From: Rhizobium hidalgonense
GTDB taxonomy: Bacteria > Pseudomonadota > Alphaproteobacteria > Rhizobiales > Rhizobiaceae
Assembly: GCF_002914525.1 (NCBI RefSeq)
Contig: NZ_LODW01000074.1
Coordinates: 1-33,125, forward strand
Direction: 5' to 3'
DNA length: 33,125 bases
A program made the translations under genes and the position numbers. Below are positions 16,521 through 25,348 of this stretch, piece after piece (positions within the stretch are counted from its first letter, which is position 1; the number at the start of each line of letters is the position of its first letter). The notes beneath the pieces were generated by a model. That model saw only the letters and a list, made by a program, of their open reading frames with translations, was not told where the DNA came from and ran no database searches.

Positions 16521-16991
16521 ATGGGCAGACCGACCAAGTTCACCCAGGCGCTGGCGGAAAAGATCTGCGAGCGCATCGCCGACCGGGAAAGCCTGCGGTC
16601 GATCTGCCGAGATGAGGATATGCCGGCGAAATCGACCGTGCTCTCCTGGCTTGCCGATGAAAGCAAGGCGGCGTTTCGGGCGCGTTATGCGCTGGCCCGC
16701 GAGATCCTCGCCGACGGCTTCGTCGACGAGCTGGTCGAGATTGCCGACGACCGCAGCAATGACTGGATCGAAAAGAAGAACGCTAGCGGCGAAACCACCG
16801 GCTGGCAGGAAAATGGCGAGGCGATCCGCCGCTCGCAGCTGCGCATCGCCACGCGGCAATGGGTCGCCGAAAAGCTGAAGCCGAAGAAATACGGCGCCAA
16901 GGTCGAGCCCGAACAGGGCGTGACCGGCGAAGTCTCGCAATTGCTGGAAGATATCAATGGCAAAACCCGCGGACTTCCAAACGGCGGTTGA
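16521..16991 (+). CDS. Phage terminase small subunit
   Basis: 156 residues. An N-terminal helix-turn-helix (GRPTKFTQALAEKICERIA, then LRSICRDEDMP, STVLSWLA) is followed by a helical oligomerisation part and RRSQLRIATRQWVAEKLKPKKYG, typical of Sf6 gp1-like small terminases. It recognises the phage DNA packaging site and hands it to the large subunit. Its end overlaps the large-subunit gene by 35 bases. Confidence 0.88.
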   Translation: MGRPTKFTQALAEKICERIADRESLRSICRDEDMPAKSTVLSWLADESKAAFRARYALAREILADGFVDELVEIADDRSNDWIEKKNASGETTGWQENGEAIRRSQLRIATRQWVAEKLKPKKYGAKVEPEQGVTGEVSQLLEDINGKTRGLPNGG

Positions 16992-18528
16992 CCAGTTTTC
17001 CGATTGGCGCTGGCGGCTGAACAATCTCTACTGGATCACCGACAAAGCGGGCAAACGCGTCAGGTTCGAGATGAATTGGACGCAGATGACCTTCTTCGAG
17101 CAGATGCATTATCTGAATGTGCTGCTGAAGGCCCGCCAGCTCGGTCTCACCACCTTCATCCAGATCTTCATGCTCGATGCCTGCGTCTTCAATCGCGATA
17201 TCCGCGCCGGCACCATCGCCCATACGCTGGGCGACGTGCAGACGATCTTCCGGGACAAGATCAAATATCCCTATGACAATCTGCCCGAAGGCATTCGCAA
17301 CGCCGTGCCCGTCGTCAGGACCAACCAGACCGAACTGCTGCTCGCCAACAATTCGAGCATCCGTGTCGGCACCTCGCTGCGCTCGGGAACGCTGCAATAT
17401 CTGCATATCTCCGAATATGGAAAGCTCTGCGCCAAATATCCCGAGAAGGCGAGGGAGGTCCGCACCGGCGCCTTGAATACGGTGCAGGCCGGCCAGCTGG
17501 TCTTCGTCGAGAGCACGGCGGAGGGCCAGGATGGGCATTTCTATTCGCTCTGCGAGGATGGCCAGGTCAAGCAGCGCCAGGCGGCGAAGCTGACCGAACT
17601 GGACTTCAAGTTTCATTTCTTCCCCTGGTGGAAGGAGCCGCAATATTCGATCGCCGCCGATGGCGTCATCCTCAGTGATGCTTTCGTCAAATACTTCAGC
17701 CACCTGGCCGACCAGGGCATCACGCTGACGGACGGGCAGAAGGCCTGGTATGTCAAGAAGGCCGAAACCCAGCTCGGCGACATGAAGCGCGAATATCCCT
17801 CGACGCCAGCCGAAGCCTTCGAAGCCAGCGTCGAGGGCGCCTATTATGCCGATCAGATGGCGGTGGCCGATGCCGAGGAGCGCATCGGGGTTTTCCCGCA
17901 TGTCGAGGGTTATCCGGTTCACACCATCTCCGATATCGGCATGGACGATGCCAACAGCGTCTGGCTGTTTCAGGTGCTGCCCGGTCGTGTCAGGATGATC
18001 GGTTATTTCGAGCATACCGGCACCGGCATGGACGGCATGCTCGACGAGCTGGCGCGGCGCAGTACCGAGCACGGCTATGTCTACGGCGTGCACAACATGC
18101 CGCATGACATCAAGGTCAGGGAATGGACGCGCGGCGGCATGACCCGCATCGAGATCATGCTGAAAGAGGTGAGGGCCCGCGGTCTCGGCACGGTGCGCAA
18201 GGTCGAGCGCGCCTATGTCCACGACCGCATCAACGGCACGCGGCGCATTCTGGCAAAGGTCGAGTTCGACCAGGCCGGATGCATCGAGGGCATCAAGTGC
18301 CTGAGGAACTACCGCAAGGATTGGGACGAGGATCTCGGCGTCTTCCGCGACGAGCCGCTGCACAACTGGGCCTCGCACGGCGCCGATGCTTTCGGCGGCC
18401 TGGCGATCATCTTCACCGGCCTGGCGCCCGAGCCTCTGCGGCAGGAACGTAAGCCGCTGCCGACCTTCCAGACGATGACCTTCAACGAATTTGCCGATTC
18501 CACCCCGAGACAGAGCGAGCGTGTTTGA
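16957..18528 (+). CDS. Phage terminase large subunit
   Basis: 523 residues: the DNA-packaging motor ATPase and nuclease. The Walker A-like motif is KARQLGLTT (58-66), Walker B is LHISEY with Glu153, and the coupling motif is STAEG (186-190). The C-terminal RNase H-like nuclease domain shows three acidic positions: D326 in SDIGMDD, D384 in PHDIK and D478 in HGADAFGG. Full length, with no sign of decay. It overlaps the small subunit by 35 bases and touches the portal gene at TGATG, so the genes are translationally linked. Confidence 0.95.
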   Translation: MAKPADFQTAVDQFSDWRWRLNNLYWITDKAGKRVRFEMNWTQMTFFEQMHYLNVLLKARQLGLTTFIQIFMLDACVFNRDIRAGTIAHTLGDVQTIFRDKIKYPYDNLPEGIRNAVPVVRTNQTELLLANNSSIRVGTSLRSGTLQYLHISEYGKLCAKYPEKAREVRTGALNTVQAGQLVFVESTAEGQDGHFYSLCEDGQVKQRQAAKLTELDFKFHFFPWWKEPQYSIAADGVILSDAFVKYFSHLADQGITLTDGQKAWYVKKAETQLGDMKREYPSTPAEAFEASVEGAYYADQMAVADAEERIGVFPHVEGYPVHTISDIGMDDANSVWLFQVLPGRVRMIGYFEHTGTGMDGMLDELARRSTEHGYVYGVHNMPHDIKVREWTRGGMTRIEIMLKEVRARGLGTVRKVERAYVHDRINGTRRILAKVEFDQAGCIEGIKCLRNYRKDWDEDLGVFRDEPLHNWASHGADAFGGLAIIFTGLAPEPLRQERKPLPTFQTMTFNEFADSTPRQSERV

Positions 18529-20642
18529 TGGAAGACGAGATAACGGCTCTAGAGGGCGGAGAGCGCTGGGATCCGGCAAAGGTCGGCGCCCACTGGCAGC
18601 AGGAACTCGAGCGCGCCCAGCGCTATTTCAAATCCTGGCACGACCGCTGCGTCAAGATCGAGAAGATCTATCTCGACCAGCAGTCGGACCAGACGAGCGC
18701 GGCCAAGCGCCGCTTTCCGATGCTCTGGGCCAATACCTCGGTGCTACAGCCGGCCGTCTATGCCCGCGTGCCGCAGCCGGTGGTCGAGCGCCGCTTCAAG
18801 GACCCCCAGCCTGTGGCGCGCATTGCCTCGGAACTCGTCGAACGCAATCTCGCCTATACAGGCGACGAGGCCGATCTCGATTCCATCATGCGGGCGGTGC
18901 GCGACGATTTCCTGCTCTGCGCCCGCGGCACGGTGTGGCTGCGTTATGAGGCCGATTTCGAGCCGCTCGACATGGGCGTCGAGCCCTCGAACCCGCCGGC
19001 AGGCCAAGGTCTTGGCGCGCCTGGCGGCATCTTCGACGAGATCGGCGCCATGGGCGGTCCTCAGCCTGAGGTGATCGCCGACGAGCGTGTCTGCATCGAT
19101 TATGTCCACTGGTCGGACTTCCTGCATTCGCCGGCACGCCGCTGGAAGGATGTCACCTGGGTGGCGCGGCGCGTGCCGATGACCGATGAGGAGATGGAGA
19201 AGCGCTTCGGCACGGAGGCGATGACATCGCGCGCGGCGGAAGGTGCCGCCGGCAAAAAGGGCGAAAGCCAGGCCGAGCGTGCCGAAAACGAGGGAAAGAC
19301 CCATATCTTGGAAATTTGGTGCAAGAGCGAGAACTATACCGTCTGGATCGCCGATGGCGCGCCGGTGGCGCTAGAGGTTTCCGAGCCGCCGCTGGAGCTG
19401 ACCCATTTCTGGCCGTGCCCGCGCCCGGCCTACGGCACGATGTCGACGAGCTCGCTGATCCCGGTTCCCGACTATGTCTATTATCAGCAGCAGTGCGACG
19501 AGATCGATCTCCTGACCAAGCGCATCAACAAGCTGACTGATCAGCTGCGGCTGAAGATCTTCTATCCCTCCGGCGATGGCGCGATCTCGCCGGCGATCGA
19601 AAAGGCGATGCGGCCCGAGAACGACATGGTCATGGTGCCGATCCCGGAATGGGCCGCCTTCACCGACAAGGGCGGCTCGAAGGCGATCGTGACGCTGCCG
19701 ATCGACGAGGTGCAGAAGGTGATCGTCGCCTGCATGGCGGCGCGCAAGCAGCTGATCGAGGATGTCTACCAGATCACCGGCATATCCGACATCGTGCGCG
19801 GCGACACGCAGGCGTCGGAGACGGCGACGGCGCAGCGCATCAAGAGCCAGTGGGGTTCGATCCGCATCCGCGACCGCCAGGCCGAGCTGGCGCGTTTTGC
19901 CCGCGACATCATCCGCCTTGCCGGCGAAATCATCTGCGACCAGTTCCAGCCGGAAACGCTGATGCTGGTCAGCGGCATCAAGCTTCCGACCATGGCCGAG
20001 AAACAGCAGGTGCAAATGCAGATGCAGCAGATGCAGATGGCGGCGCAGCAGGCGGCGATGCGGGCTGAGCAGACCGGCCAGCCGAGCCCGCCACCGCCCG
20101 AAATGCCGCCGCGGCTGCAGCAGATGATGGGGCAGCCGACGATCGACGAGGTGGTGCAGCTCTTGCGCAACGACAGCATTCGCGGTTTCCAGATCGAAAT
20201 CGAAACGGATTCGACCATCGAGCCCGACGAGGACGCCGAGAAACAGCGCCGCATGGAGTTCGTCCAGATGGTCGGCGGCTTCATGCAGCAGGCCGGCGCC
20301 ATGGCGCAGCAGAGCCCGATGCTGGTGCCCGTGATGGTCGAGACGCTGCTCTTTGCCGCCCGCGGCTTCCGCGCCGGCCGCCAGCTGGAAAGCACGCTGG
20401 AGCAGGTGGGCGCCCGGCTCTCACAGGCCGCCAGCGCCCCGAAGCCGGAACCGCAGCCTGCGCCCGGCGAGATGATCAAGCTGAAGACCGCTGAAGTGAA
20501 GGCCGGCGCCGAACAGCGCAAGGCCGAGCTCGGCGTAGCGCAAGCCGAGATCGAACATCGCGCCACGGTGGAAAAGGCGCGCGGCGAGATGGCGGCGCAA
20601 GCGATTGATGAGATGCGCTCGGCGCAATCCCTCTACCAATAG
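18528..20642 (+). CDS. Phage portal protein (podovirus, P22-like type)
   Basis: 704 residues forming the dodecameric DNA gate at the capsid vertex. The core (WDPAKVGAHWQQELERAQRYFKSW..., then DEIDLLTKRINKLTDQLRLKIFY and YQITGISDIVRGDTQASETATAQRIKSQ) is characteristic of large portals of short-tailed phages. A Met/Gln-rich helix and a Pro-rich segment (about 490-540) precede the last conserved part. The C-terminal ~70 residues form a long charged helix, consistent with the P22-type barrel. The real start is the ATG at 18528, overlapping the terminase stop by one base; TTG at 18525 is in frame but less likely. Confidence 0.92.
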   Translation: MEDEITALEGGERWDPAKVGAHWQQELERAQRYFKSWHDRCVKIEKIYLDQQSDQTSAAKRRFPMLWANTSVLQPAVYARVPQPVVERRFKDPQPVARIASELVERNLAYTGDEADLDSIMRAVRDDFLLCARGTVWLRYEADFEPLDMGVEPSNPPAGQGLGAPGGIFDEIGAMGGPQPEVIADERVCIDYVHWSDFLHSPARRWKDVTWVARRVPMTDEEMEKRFGTEAMTSRAAEGAAGKKGESQAERAENEGKTHILEIWCKSENYTVWIADGAPVALEVSEPPLELTHFWPCPRPAYGTMSTSSLIPVPDYVYYQQQCDEIDLLTKRINKLTDQLRLKIFYPSGDGAISPAIEKAMRPENDMVMVPIPEWAAFTDKGGSKAIVTLPIDEVQKVIVACMAARKQLIEDVYQITGISDIVRGDTQASETATAQRIKSQWGSIRIRDRQAELARFARDIIRLAGEIICDQFQPETLMLVSGIKLPTMAEKQQVQMQMQQMQMAAQQAAMRAEQTGQPSPPPPEMPPRLQQMMGQPTIDEVVQLLRNDSIRGFQIEIETDSTIEPDEDAEKQRRMEFVQMVGGFMQQAGAMAQQSPMLVPVMVETLLFAARGFRAGRQLESTLEQVGARLSQAASAPKPEPQPAPGEMIKLKTAEVKAGAEQRKAELGVAQAEIEHRATVEKARGEMAAQAIDEMRSAQSLYQ

Positions 20643-20660
20643 ACTGCCGGGAGCAAAAAC

Positions 20661-20972
20661 ATGAGAGAACGCTATTGCCGCGTCTGCGGCGGCTGGCACC
20701 AACTCGACCAATGGCCGCAGAGTTGCATGCAGGCGCAAAATGCGGCGCAATCCGATCTGCCGGCGCCGCATTTCGTCAGCGACAGCATCGATATCCGGTC
20801 GATGCATGACGGCCGGCATTACACCTCGAAAGCCAAGTTGCGTTCCGAGTACCGCGCGGCCGGCGTGGAAGAAATCGGCAATGAGAAGCCCCGGCCGATC
20901 GAAAAACCGAAGACGGATCGCAACGAGATCCGCAAGGAGCTGCGGCGGGTTTACGCCGAATACAACGCCTGA
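20661..20972 (+). CDS. Small phage protein with a Cys/His cluster
   Basis: 103 residues. The N-terminus has C6, C9, H13 and C22 (YCRVCGGWHQLDQ...QSC), which could bind zinc. A second conserved-looking part reads DGRHYTSKAKLRSEYRAAGVEEIGN, seen in many phages between portal and scaffold. The function is unknown. A CGGGAG ribosome-binding site lies 7-8 bases upstream. Confidence 0.7.
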   Translation: MRERYCRVCGGWHQLDQWPQSCMQAQNAAQSDLPAPHFVSDSIDIRSMHDGRHYTSKAKLRSEYRAAGVEEIGNEKPRPIEKPKTDRNEIRKELRRVYAEYNA

Positions 20973-21043
20973 CGCATGTCGCGGGACAACGACATGCACA
21001 ACGCCTGAACCGGGCATCAATCCCCGACATAGGAAATTTCCCA

Positions 21044-22060
21044 ATGGATATGGAAGACCTCAACGAGGCCGGCAACGGCAGCGAAGATTTTGGTGCGTTC
21101 GACGACAAGCCCGTCAGCATCCGCGACAGCCTGAAGGCGGCCATCGACACCGTCGAAGGCAGTGGACCGGCCGATGCCGCCGGCCAGCCGCGCGACGGCG
21201 AAAATGGCCGCTTCCTCGCCAAGGGGCAGGAACAAGCCGCCGTCCAGCAGGTGCAGCAGGCTGAGAGCCGGGGGCAGGGCGTCGAGCAGCCCGCCGCCGG
21301 CGGCAGTCGCGTGCCGCCCGGCTGGTCGGCGGAAGCCAAGGCGCAATTCACAAGTCTTCCCGGCGAGGTGCAGGCAGCGATCGCCAAGCGCGAACAGGAG
21401 GTCGATAACGGCTTCCGCGTGCTGCAGGATTACAGGGGCCTCGAGGAATTCACGCCGCTGATCCGCCAGGCCGGCATGACCCATGCCGATGTCATGCGCC
21501 GGGCGATCGACTGGGAAAAGGCGCTGATCCGCGATCCCGTCAACACCGTTCTTCACGTCGCCAAGGTGGCCGGGGTCGATCTTCACGCCCTCGTCAACGG
21601 TCAGACGGGGGAGACCCTGCAGCGCAATGCGCAGCAGATACAGCCGCAGCCTCGATCCCTCAATGTCGAGGACACGGTCGAACACGTTCTGCGGAAAAGG
21701 GACACCGAAACTCAAGTCGATGCCTTCCTTTCCGACCCGGCAAACGCGCATGCCGAAGACGTGCTTGACGACATGGTCGCCCTCATCAACGCCGGGCGGG
21801 CATCGTCGCTTCAGGACGCCTACGACGCCGCATGCTGGATGCGCCCGGACATTCGCCGCCAGTTGATCAGCCAGACTGCGCAGCCGCTCCACCAACACCA
21901 AGCCCAGAGGGCCGCAGCGGCAGATCAAGCCCGCCGCGCCTCGCGATCCATCTCTGGCTCCTCCGCACCGGGCCCGACCCGCGACGCGGCAAGAGGCCAG
22001 CCCACCTCCATCCGGGACTCGCTGCGCGACGCCATGCGTTTTTCGCGCGGCCAAGTCTGA
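21044..22060 (+). CDS. Probable phage scaffolding protein
   Basis: 338 residues, acidic at the N-terminus, Gln/Ala-rich and mostly helical, placed between portal and major capsid where the scaffold normally lies. The central part (VPPGWSAEAKAQFTSLPGEVQAAIAKREQEV) is a conserved phage segment. SIRDSL occurs twice: at residues 25-30 and 322-327, near both ends. It would guide procapsid assembly and then leave. No protease gene is visible beside it. Confidence 0.75.
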   Translation: MDMEDLNEAGNGSEDFGAFDDKPVSIRDSLKAAIDTVEGSGPADAAGQPRDGENGRFLAKGQEQAAVQQVQQAESRGQGVEQPAAGGSRVPPGWSAEAKAQFTSLPGEVQAAIAKREQEVDNGFRVLQDYRGLEEFTPLIRQAGMTHADVMRRAIDWEKALIRDPVNTVLHVAKVAGVDLHALVNGQTGETLQRNAQQIQPQPRSLNVEDTVEHVLRKRDTETQVDAFLSDPANAHAEDVLDDMVALINAGRASSLQDAYDAACWMRPDIRRQLISQTAQPLHQHQAQRAAAADQARRASRSISGSSAPGPTRDAARGQPTSIRDSLRDAMRFSRGQV

Positions 22061-22092
22061 TCAAAGGCCAATTCTGATCAAAGGAATGATCG

Positions 22093-23067
22093 ATGCCCAT
22101 CTCGCCCAACCTCTCTGAAATCGTCACCACGACGCTGCGCAACCGCAGCGGCACGGTCGCCGACGACGTCACGAAGAACAACGGTCTTCTCACCCGTCTC
22201 AACAGCCGCGGCCGCAAGAAGCCCATTTCCGGCGGCCGCACCATCGTCCAGGAACTGCAGTACCAGGAAAATTCCACCTTCAAGCGCTATTCCGGCTACG
22301 ACATCCTGAACGTCCAGCCCTCCGACGTCATCACCGCCGCCGAATACGATCTCAAGCAGGCCGCGGTCGCCGTCTCCATGTCGGGCCTCGAACAGCTGCA
22401 GAATTCGGGCGAGGATGCGATCCTCGATCTGCTCGAGCAGCGCATCGAGAACGCCGAGACGACGCTGAAGAACAACATCGCGCTCGATTGCTATTCCGAC
22501 GGCACGGCCGATGGCGGGAGGCAGATCGGCGGCCTGCAGCTGCTGATCTCGACTTCGCCGACCTCTGGCACCGTCGGCGGCATCTCGCGCGCCACCTGGG
22601 GTTTCTGGCGCAACCAGAAATTCTCGGCCTCGGCCGACGGCGGTGCGGCCGCCACCAATGCCAACATCCAGAGCTACATGAACCGGCTCTATATGTCCTG
22701 CGTGCGCGGCTCCGACGCGCCCGATCTCGTCGTTGCCGACAACAACTTCTTCCGCCTCTACTGGGAATCGCTGCAGGCGATCCAGCGCATCACCTCGGCC
22801 GACAAGGGCATGGCCGGCTTCCAGTCGCTGCAATACATGGGCGCCGACGTGATCTTCGACGGCGGCTTCGGCGGCGGTGCGCCTCTCAACCAGATGTTCT
22901 TCCTGAACACCAAATACCTGTTCTACCGCCCGCACCGCGACCGCGACATGGCGCCGATCGGCGATGAGCGCGTGAACACCAACCAGGATGCCTTCGTGCA
23001 GCTCATGGGCTTCGCCGGCAACCTCACCATGAACAACGCCTTCCTGCAGGGCGTGCTGTTCGCCTGA
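22093..23067 (+). CDS. Phage major capsid protein
   Basis: 324 residues. The sequence (TTLRNRSGTVADDVTKNNGLLTRL..., SGGRTIVQELQYQENS, NIQSYMNRLYMSCVRGSDAPDLVV, LQYMGADVIFDGGFG) fits an HK97-fold capsid protein of the type found in short-tailed and related alphaproteobacterial phages. There is no N-terminal delta domain, consistent with a separate scaffold gene. AAAGGAA lies before the ATG. The gene is followed by a decoration-like gene 21 bp later. Confidence 0.88.
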   Translation: MPISPNLSEIVTTTLRNRSGTVADDVTKNNGLLTRLNSRGRKKPISGGRTIVQELQYQENSTFKRYSGYDILNVQPSDVITAAEYDLKQAAVAVSMSGLEQLQNSGEDAILDLLEQRIENAETTLKNNIALDCYSDGTADGGRQIGGLQLLISTSPTSGTVGGISRATWGFWRNQKFSASADGGAAATNANIQSYMNRLYMSCVRGSDAPDLVVADNNFFRLYWESLQAIQRITSADKGMAGFQSLQYMGADVIFDGGFGGGAPLNQMFFLNTKYLFYRPHRDRDMAPIGDERVNTNQDAFVQLMGFAGNLTMNNAFLQGVLFA

Positions 23068-23088
23068 TCGAACGAAAGGAACAAGCAA

Positions 23089-23874
23089 ATGTCGATCGCA
23101 ACCATCCAGTCCGATCGTCTTGGCGCGAACCCGTTCGTCGTCGAAGGCCCGATCGTCTCCGGCTCCGGTATTCCGGGCCCGAATTTCGCCCTCGGCGCTA
23201 TCGCCGGCGGCGACCGTGAATCCGAATGGGTCTATTGCCAGCTGGTGCTCGCCTCGCAGACGACCCTGCAGCCCGGCCAGTGGTTCCAGTGGACCCGGGA
23301 TTATGTCGCCTCGCTGCTGACCACGGCGGCTGCCGTCGTCGGCCAGCGCTGCGGCGTCTTTTCCGGGGCTGCCCAGCCGCCGACCGTGACCGGCGGCCCG
23401 GTCGGTGCCGTCACCCTTGCAGCCGGCACCTATTACATCTGGCTGCAGCGCAACGGCCAGGCGCCGTCGCAGGTGGCGACTGCAACGGCCGCCCTCGTCG
23501 TTGCCGAAACCACCGCCACCGCAGGCCAGGCAAGTGCGCCTGCCTCGGCCACCACAACCACCAAGGCGATCGCCAACGTCAACTTCGCTGCCGCCAACCA
23601 GACCTTCACCGCAACCACCGTCAACGGCTCCAACCTGTTGACCAGCCTTTCCGGCCTCAATGCCGGTTCCGGCCCGTTCATCGGCGCGGCGGTTGCCGGC
23701 ACGGGTATTGCGGGTGGCACGACGATCTCGGGCATCACCTACAATCCGAACGGCGTTGTCCAGAGCATCACGCTCTCGGCCAATGCCACCGCCAACGGCA
23801 CGGGCATCACCATCACCGCGACGGGCGTGCTCGAAGCGACGCTGATGCGGCCGTTTCTGTCGAAGGTGAATTAA
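23089..23874 (+). CDS. Head decoration / minor structural protein
   Basis: 261 residues, placed directly after the capsid gene. The N-terminal half (GANPFVVEGPIVSGSG..., SEWVYCQLVLASQ...LQPGQWFQW) looks like a capsid-associated beta protein. The C-terminal half is Thr/Ala/Gly-rich (about 140-250, with GAAVAGTGIAGGTTISGIT and SITLSANATANGTG), a beta-rich pattern common in surface-exposed phage domains. A role in capsid decoration is inferred from position and composition. Confidence 0.6.
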   Translation: MSIATIQSDRLGANPFVVEGPIVSGSGIPGPNFALGAIAGGDRESEWVYCQLVLASQTTLQPGQWFQWTRDYVASLLTTAAAVVGQRCGVFSGAAQPPTVTGGPVGAVTLAAGTYYIWLQRNGQAPSQVATATAALVVAETTATAGQASAPASATTTTKAIANVNFAAANQTFTATTVNGSNLLTSLSGLNAGSGPFIGAAVAGTGIAGGTTISGITYNPNGVVQSITLSANATANGTGITITATGVLEATLMRPFLSKVN

Positions 23875-23883
23875 CGCAAGCCA

Positions 23884-23905
23884 ACGGGCGTTTCGGCGCC
23901 CGTTT
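23884..23905 (+). terminator. Candidate terminator after the capsid block
   Basis: ACGGGCG-tttcgg-CGCCCGT followed by TT and, 12 bases on, TTTTT. It lies 10 bp after the decoration gene in the 157-bp gap before the next gene, a place where phages often limit read-through from the highly expressed capsid genes. Confidence 0.5.
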
Positions 23906-24031
23906 CGCCGACCTCTTTTTGAGGGGCAGGCCGCGCCCTCCAGCGCGAGCGGCGAGCACGCTTTGTCAACATCACACTAGGCGCATCCCCACCCATCCAC
24001 ATCTCCCCGCCATCAACAGCGAGCAAGCACC

Positions 24032-24595
24032 ATGCCCGACAACACCGGAATTTATGCCTCCTTCAGCCTCGAGCCGGTCGAACAGACCTTTCTGACCGAG
24101 AAGGAGGGCCGGCCGATTTTTGCCGATAAGGAATTCGTCCGCATTTTCATCGCAGGCGACAAGCATACCGAAGTCTACCGCGAGGTGACCGACAACGACA
24201 AACAGCGCTTTGCCGACGCCTATAAGCGCTTCAAGGAAGGGGCCGAGGCCCGCGAGCAGCTGACCGGCACGCCGCTTTCGCAGTGGCCCTACCTGAAGCC
24301 CAGCCAGATCAAGGAGATGGAGGCGGTCAATATCTATACCGTCGAGCAGCTCGCTGCCCTTTCCGACACCGCCAAGCAGAAGATCGGCATGGGCGCCAAC
24401 GAACTGACCGCCGCCGCCCGGGCCTATCTCGCAACCGCCGAGAATTCCAGCGCCGCCTCTGCTTTTGCCGCCGAAAACGAGCGGCTGAAGGGCGAGGTCA
24501 CCCGCCTGCAGGAGCAGATGAGGGAGATGGCCTTGCGTTTCGAGGCGATCGAAAAGGACGGTGAAGGCAAGGGCCGCAGCCGGCAGGCGGCCTGA
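24032..24595 (+). CDS. Phage head protein with helical repeat and coiled coil
   Basis: 187 residues. The N-terminal part (FADKEFVRIFIAGDKHTEVYREVTDNDKQRFADAYKRF) is followed by a helix-hairpin-like module LKPSQIKEMEAVNIYTVEQL, then ALSDTAKQKIGMGANELTAAA. A coiled coil (about 145-180, AENERLKGEVTRLQEQM) comes last. Such proteins recur between capsid and adaptor genes in related phages; the function is unknown. Confidence 0.65.
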   Translation: MPDNTGIYASFSLEPVEQTFLTEKEGRPIFADKEFVRIFIAGDKHTEVYREVTDNDKQRFADAYKRFKEGAEAREQLTGTPLSQWPYLKPSQIKEMEAVNIYTVEQLAALSDTAKQKIGMGANELTAAARAYLATAENSSAASAFAAENERLKGEVTRLQEQMREMALRFEAIEKDGEGKGRSRQAA

Positions 24596-24640
24596 GGAAG
24601 CGCTGAACCAACATCCTGCTCTGAACCGGAGATCTCCCGC

Positions 24641-25348
24641 ATGTCGCTGCTGACCATCATTCAGAATGTCTGCGCCGAGATCGACCTCGATCCGCCGACG
24701 GCTGTCATGTCCTCGGCGGATCCGCAGATCATGCAGCTGCGCATCCTCTCCACCCGCGCCGGACGCGACCTGATGCGCGAGCATGACTGGTCGGCGCTCT
24801 CGGTCGACCGGCAATTCACCGCGACGGGCGCCAACCCCGAGCCGGCCGAGCCGCCCGCTGACTGGGACCGCTTTGCCGCCAATGCGAAGATCTGGAACGC
24901 TTCGCGCCTCTGGCAGTTGAACGGCCCGGTGGAGCCGCAGACCTGGCAGCGCCAGACGATCCTCAATTCGAACCCGGTGCCGCAGATCTGGCGTCTGGCC
25001 GGCGGCAAGCTCGACATCTACCCGAACGCCGCGGGCGAGACGATCAGATACCAATATATCTCCGGCTTCTGGGTGGCGGTGAATGGCGGCGCGAGTTTTG
25101 CCGGCAACTGGGCCAACGACACCGATACCGCCCGTTTCCCCGAAGACCTTCTCGAACTCTCGCTGATCTGGCGCTGGAAGCGGGCCAAGGGCCTCGATTA
25201 CGGCGAGGAGATCGCCAGTTTCGAGCGCGCCAAGGAAGCCGCGATCGGCGCCGATCGCGCCGCAGCGCCCGTCGACCTGTCGCTGCCGGCGAGGGGCCAG
25301 GCGCTCGAGAATTATTGGCCCGGCACGATCACGGGGGCAAATCCATGA
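24641..25348 (+). CDS. Head-tail adaptor (P22 gp4-like)
   Basis: 235 residues. The helical N-terminus (LLTIIQNVCAEIDLDPP..., LRILSTRAGRDLMREHDWSAL) and the motif GKLDIYPNAAGETIRYQYIS fit the adaptor that closes the portal and joins it to the tail tube in short-tailed phages. GGAG precedes the ATG. Its stop overlaps the next start as ATGA at 25345-25348. Confidence 0.75.
   Translation: MSLLTIIQNVCAEIDLDPPTAVMSSADPQIMQLRILSTRAGRDLMREHDWSALSVDRQFTATGANPEPAEPPADWDRFAANAKIWNASRLWQLNGPVEPQTWQRQTILNSNPVPQIWRLAGGKLDIYPNAAGETIRYQYISGFWVAVNGGASFAGNWANDTDTARFPEDLLELSLIWRWKRAKGLDYGEEIASFERAKEAAIGADRAAAPVDLSLPARGQALENYWPGTITGANP

Noticed and set aside
16954..18579. Long minus-strand open frame (541 codons) opposite the terminase large subunit
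   Set aside because: It mirrors a gene with clear terminase motifs; long antisense frames are expected from codon use in GC-rich DNA.
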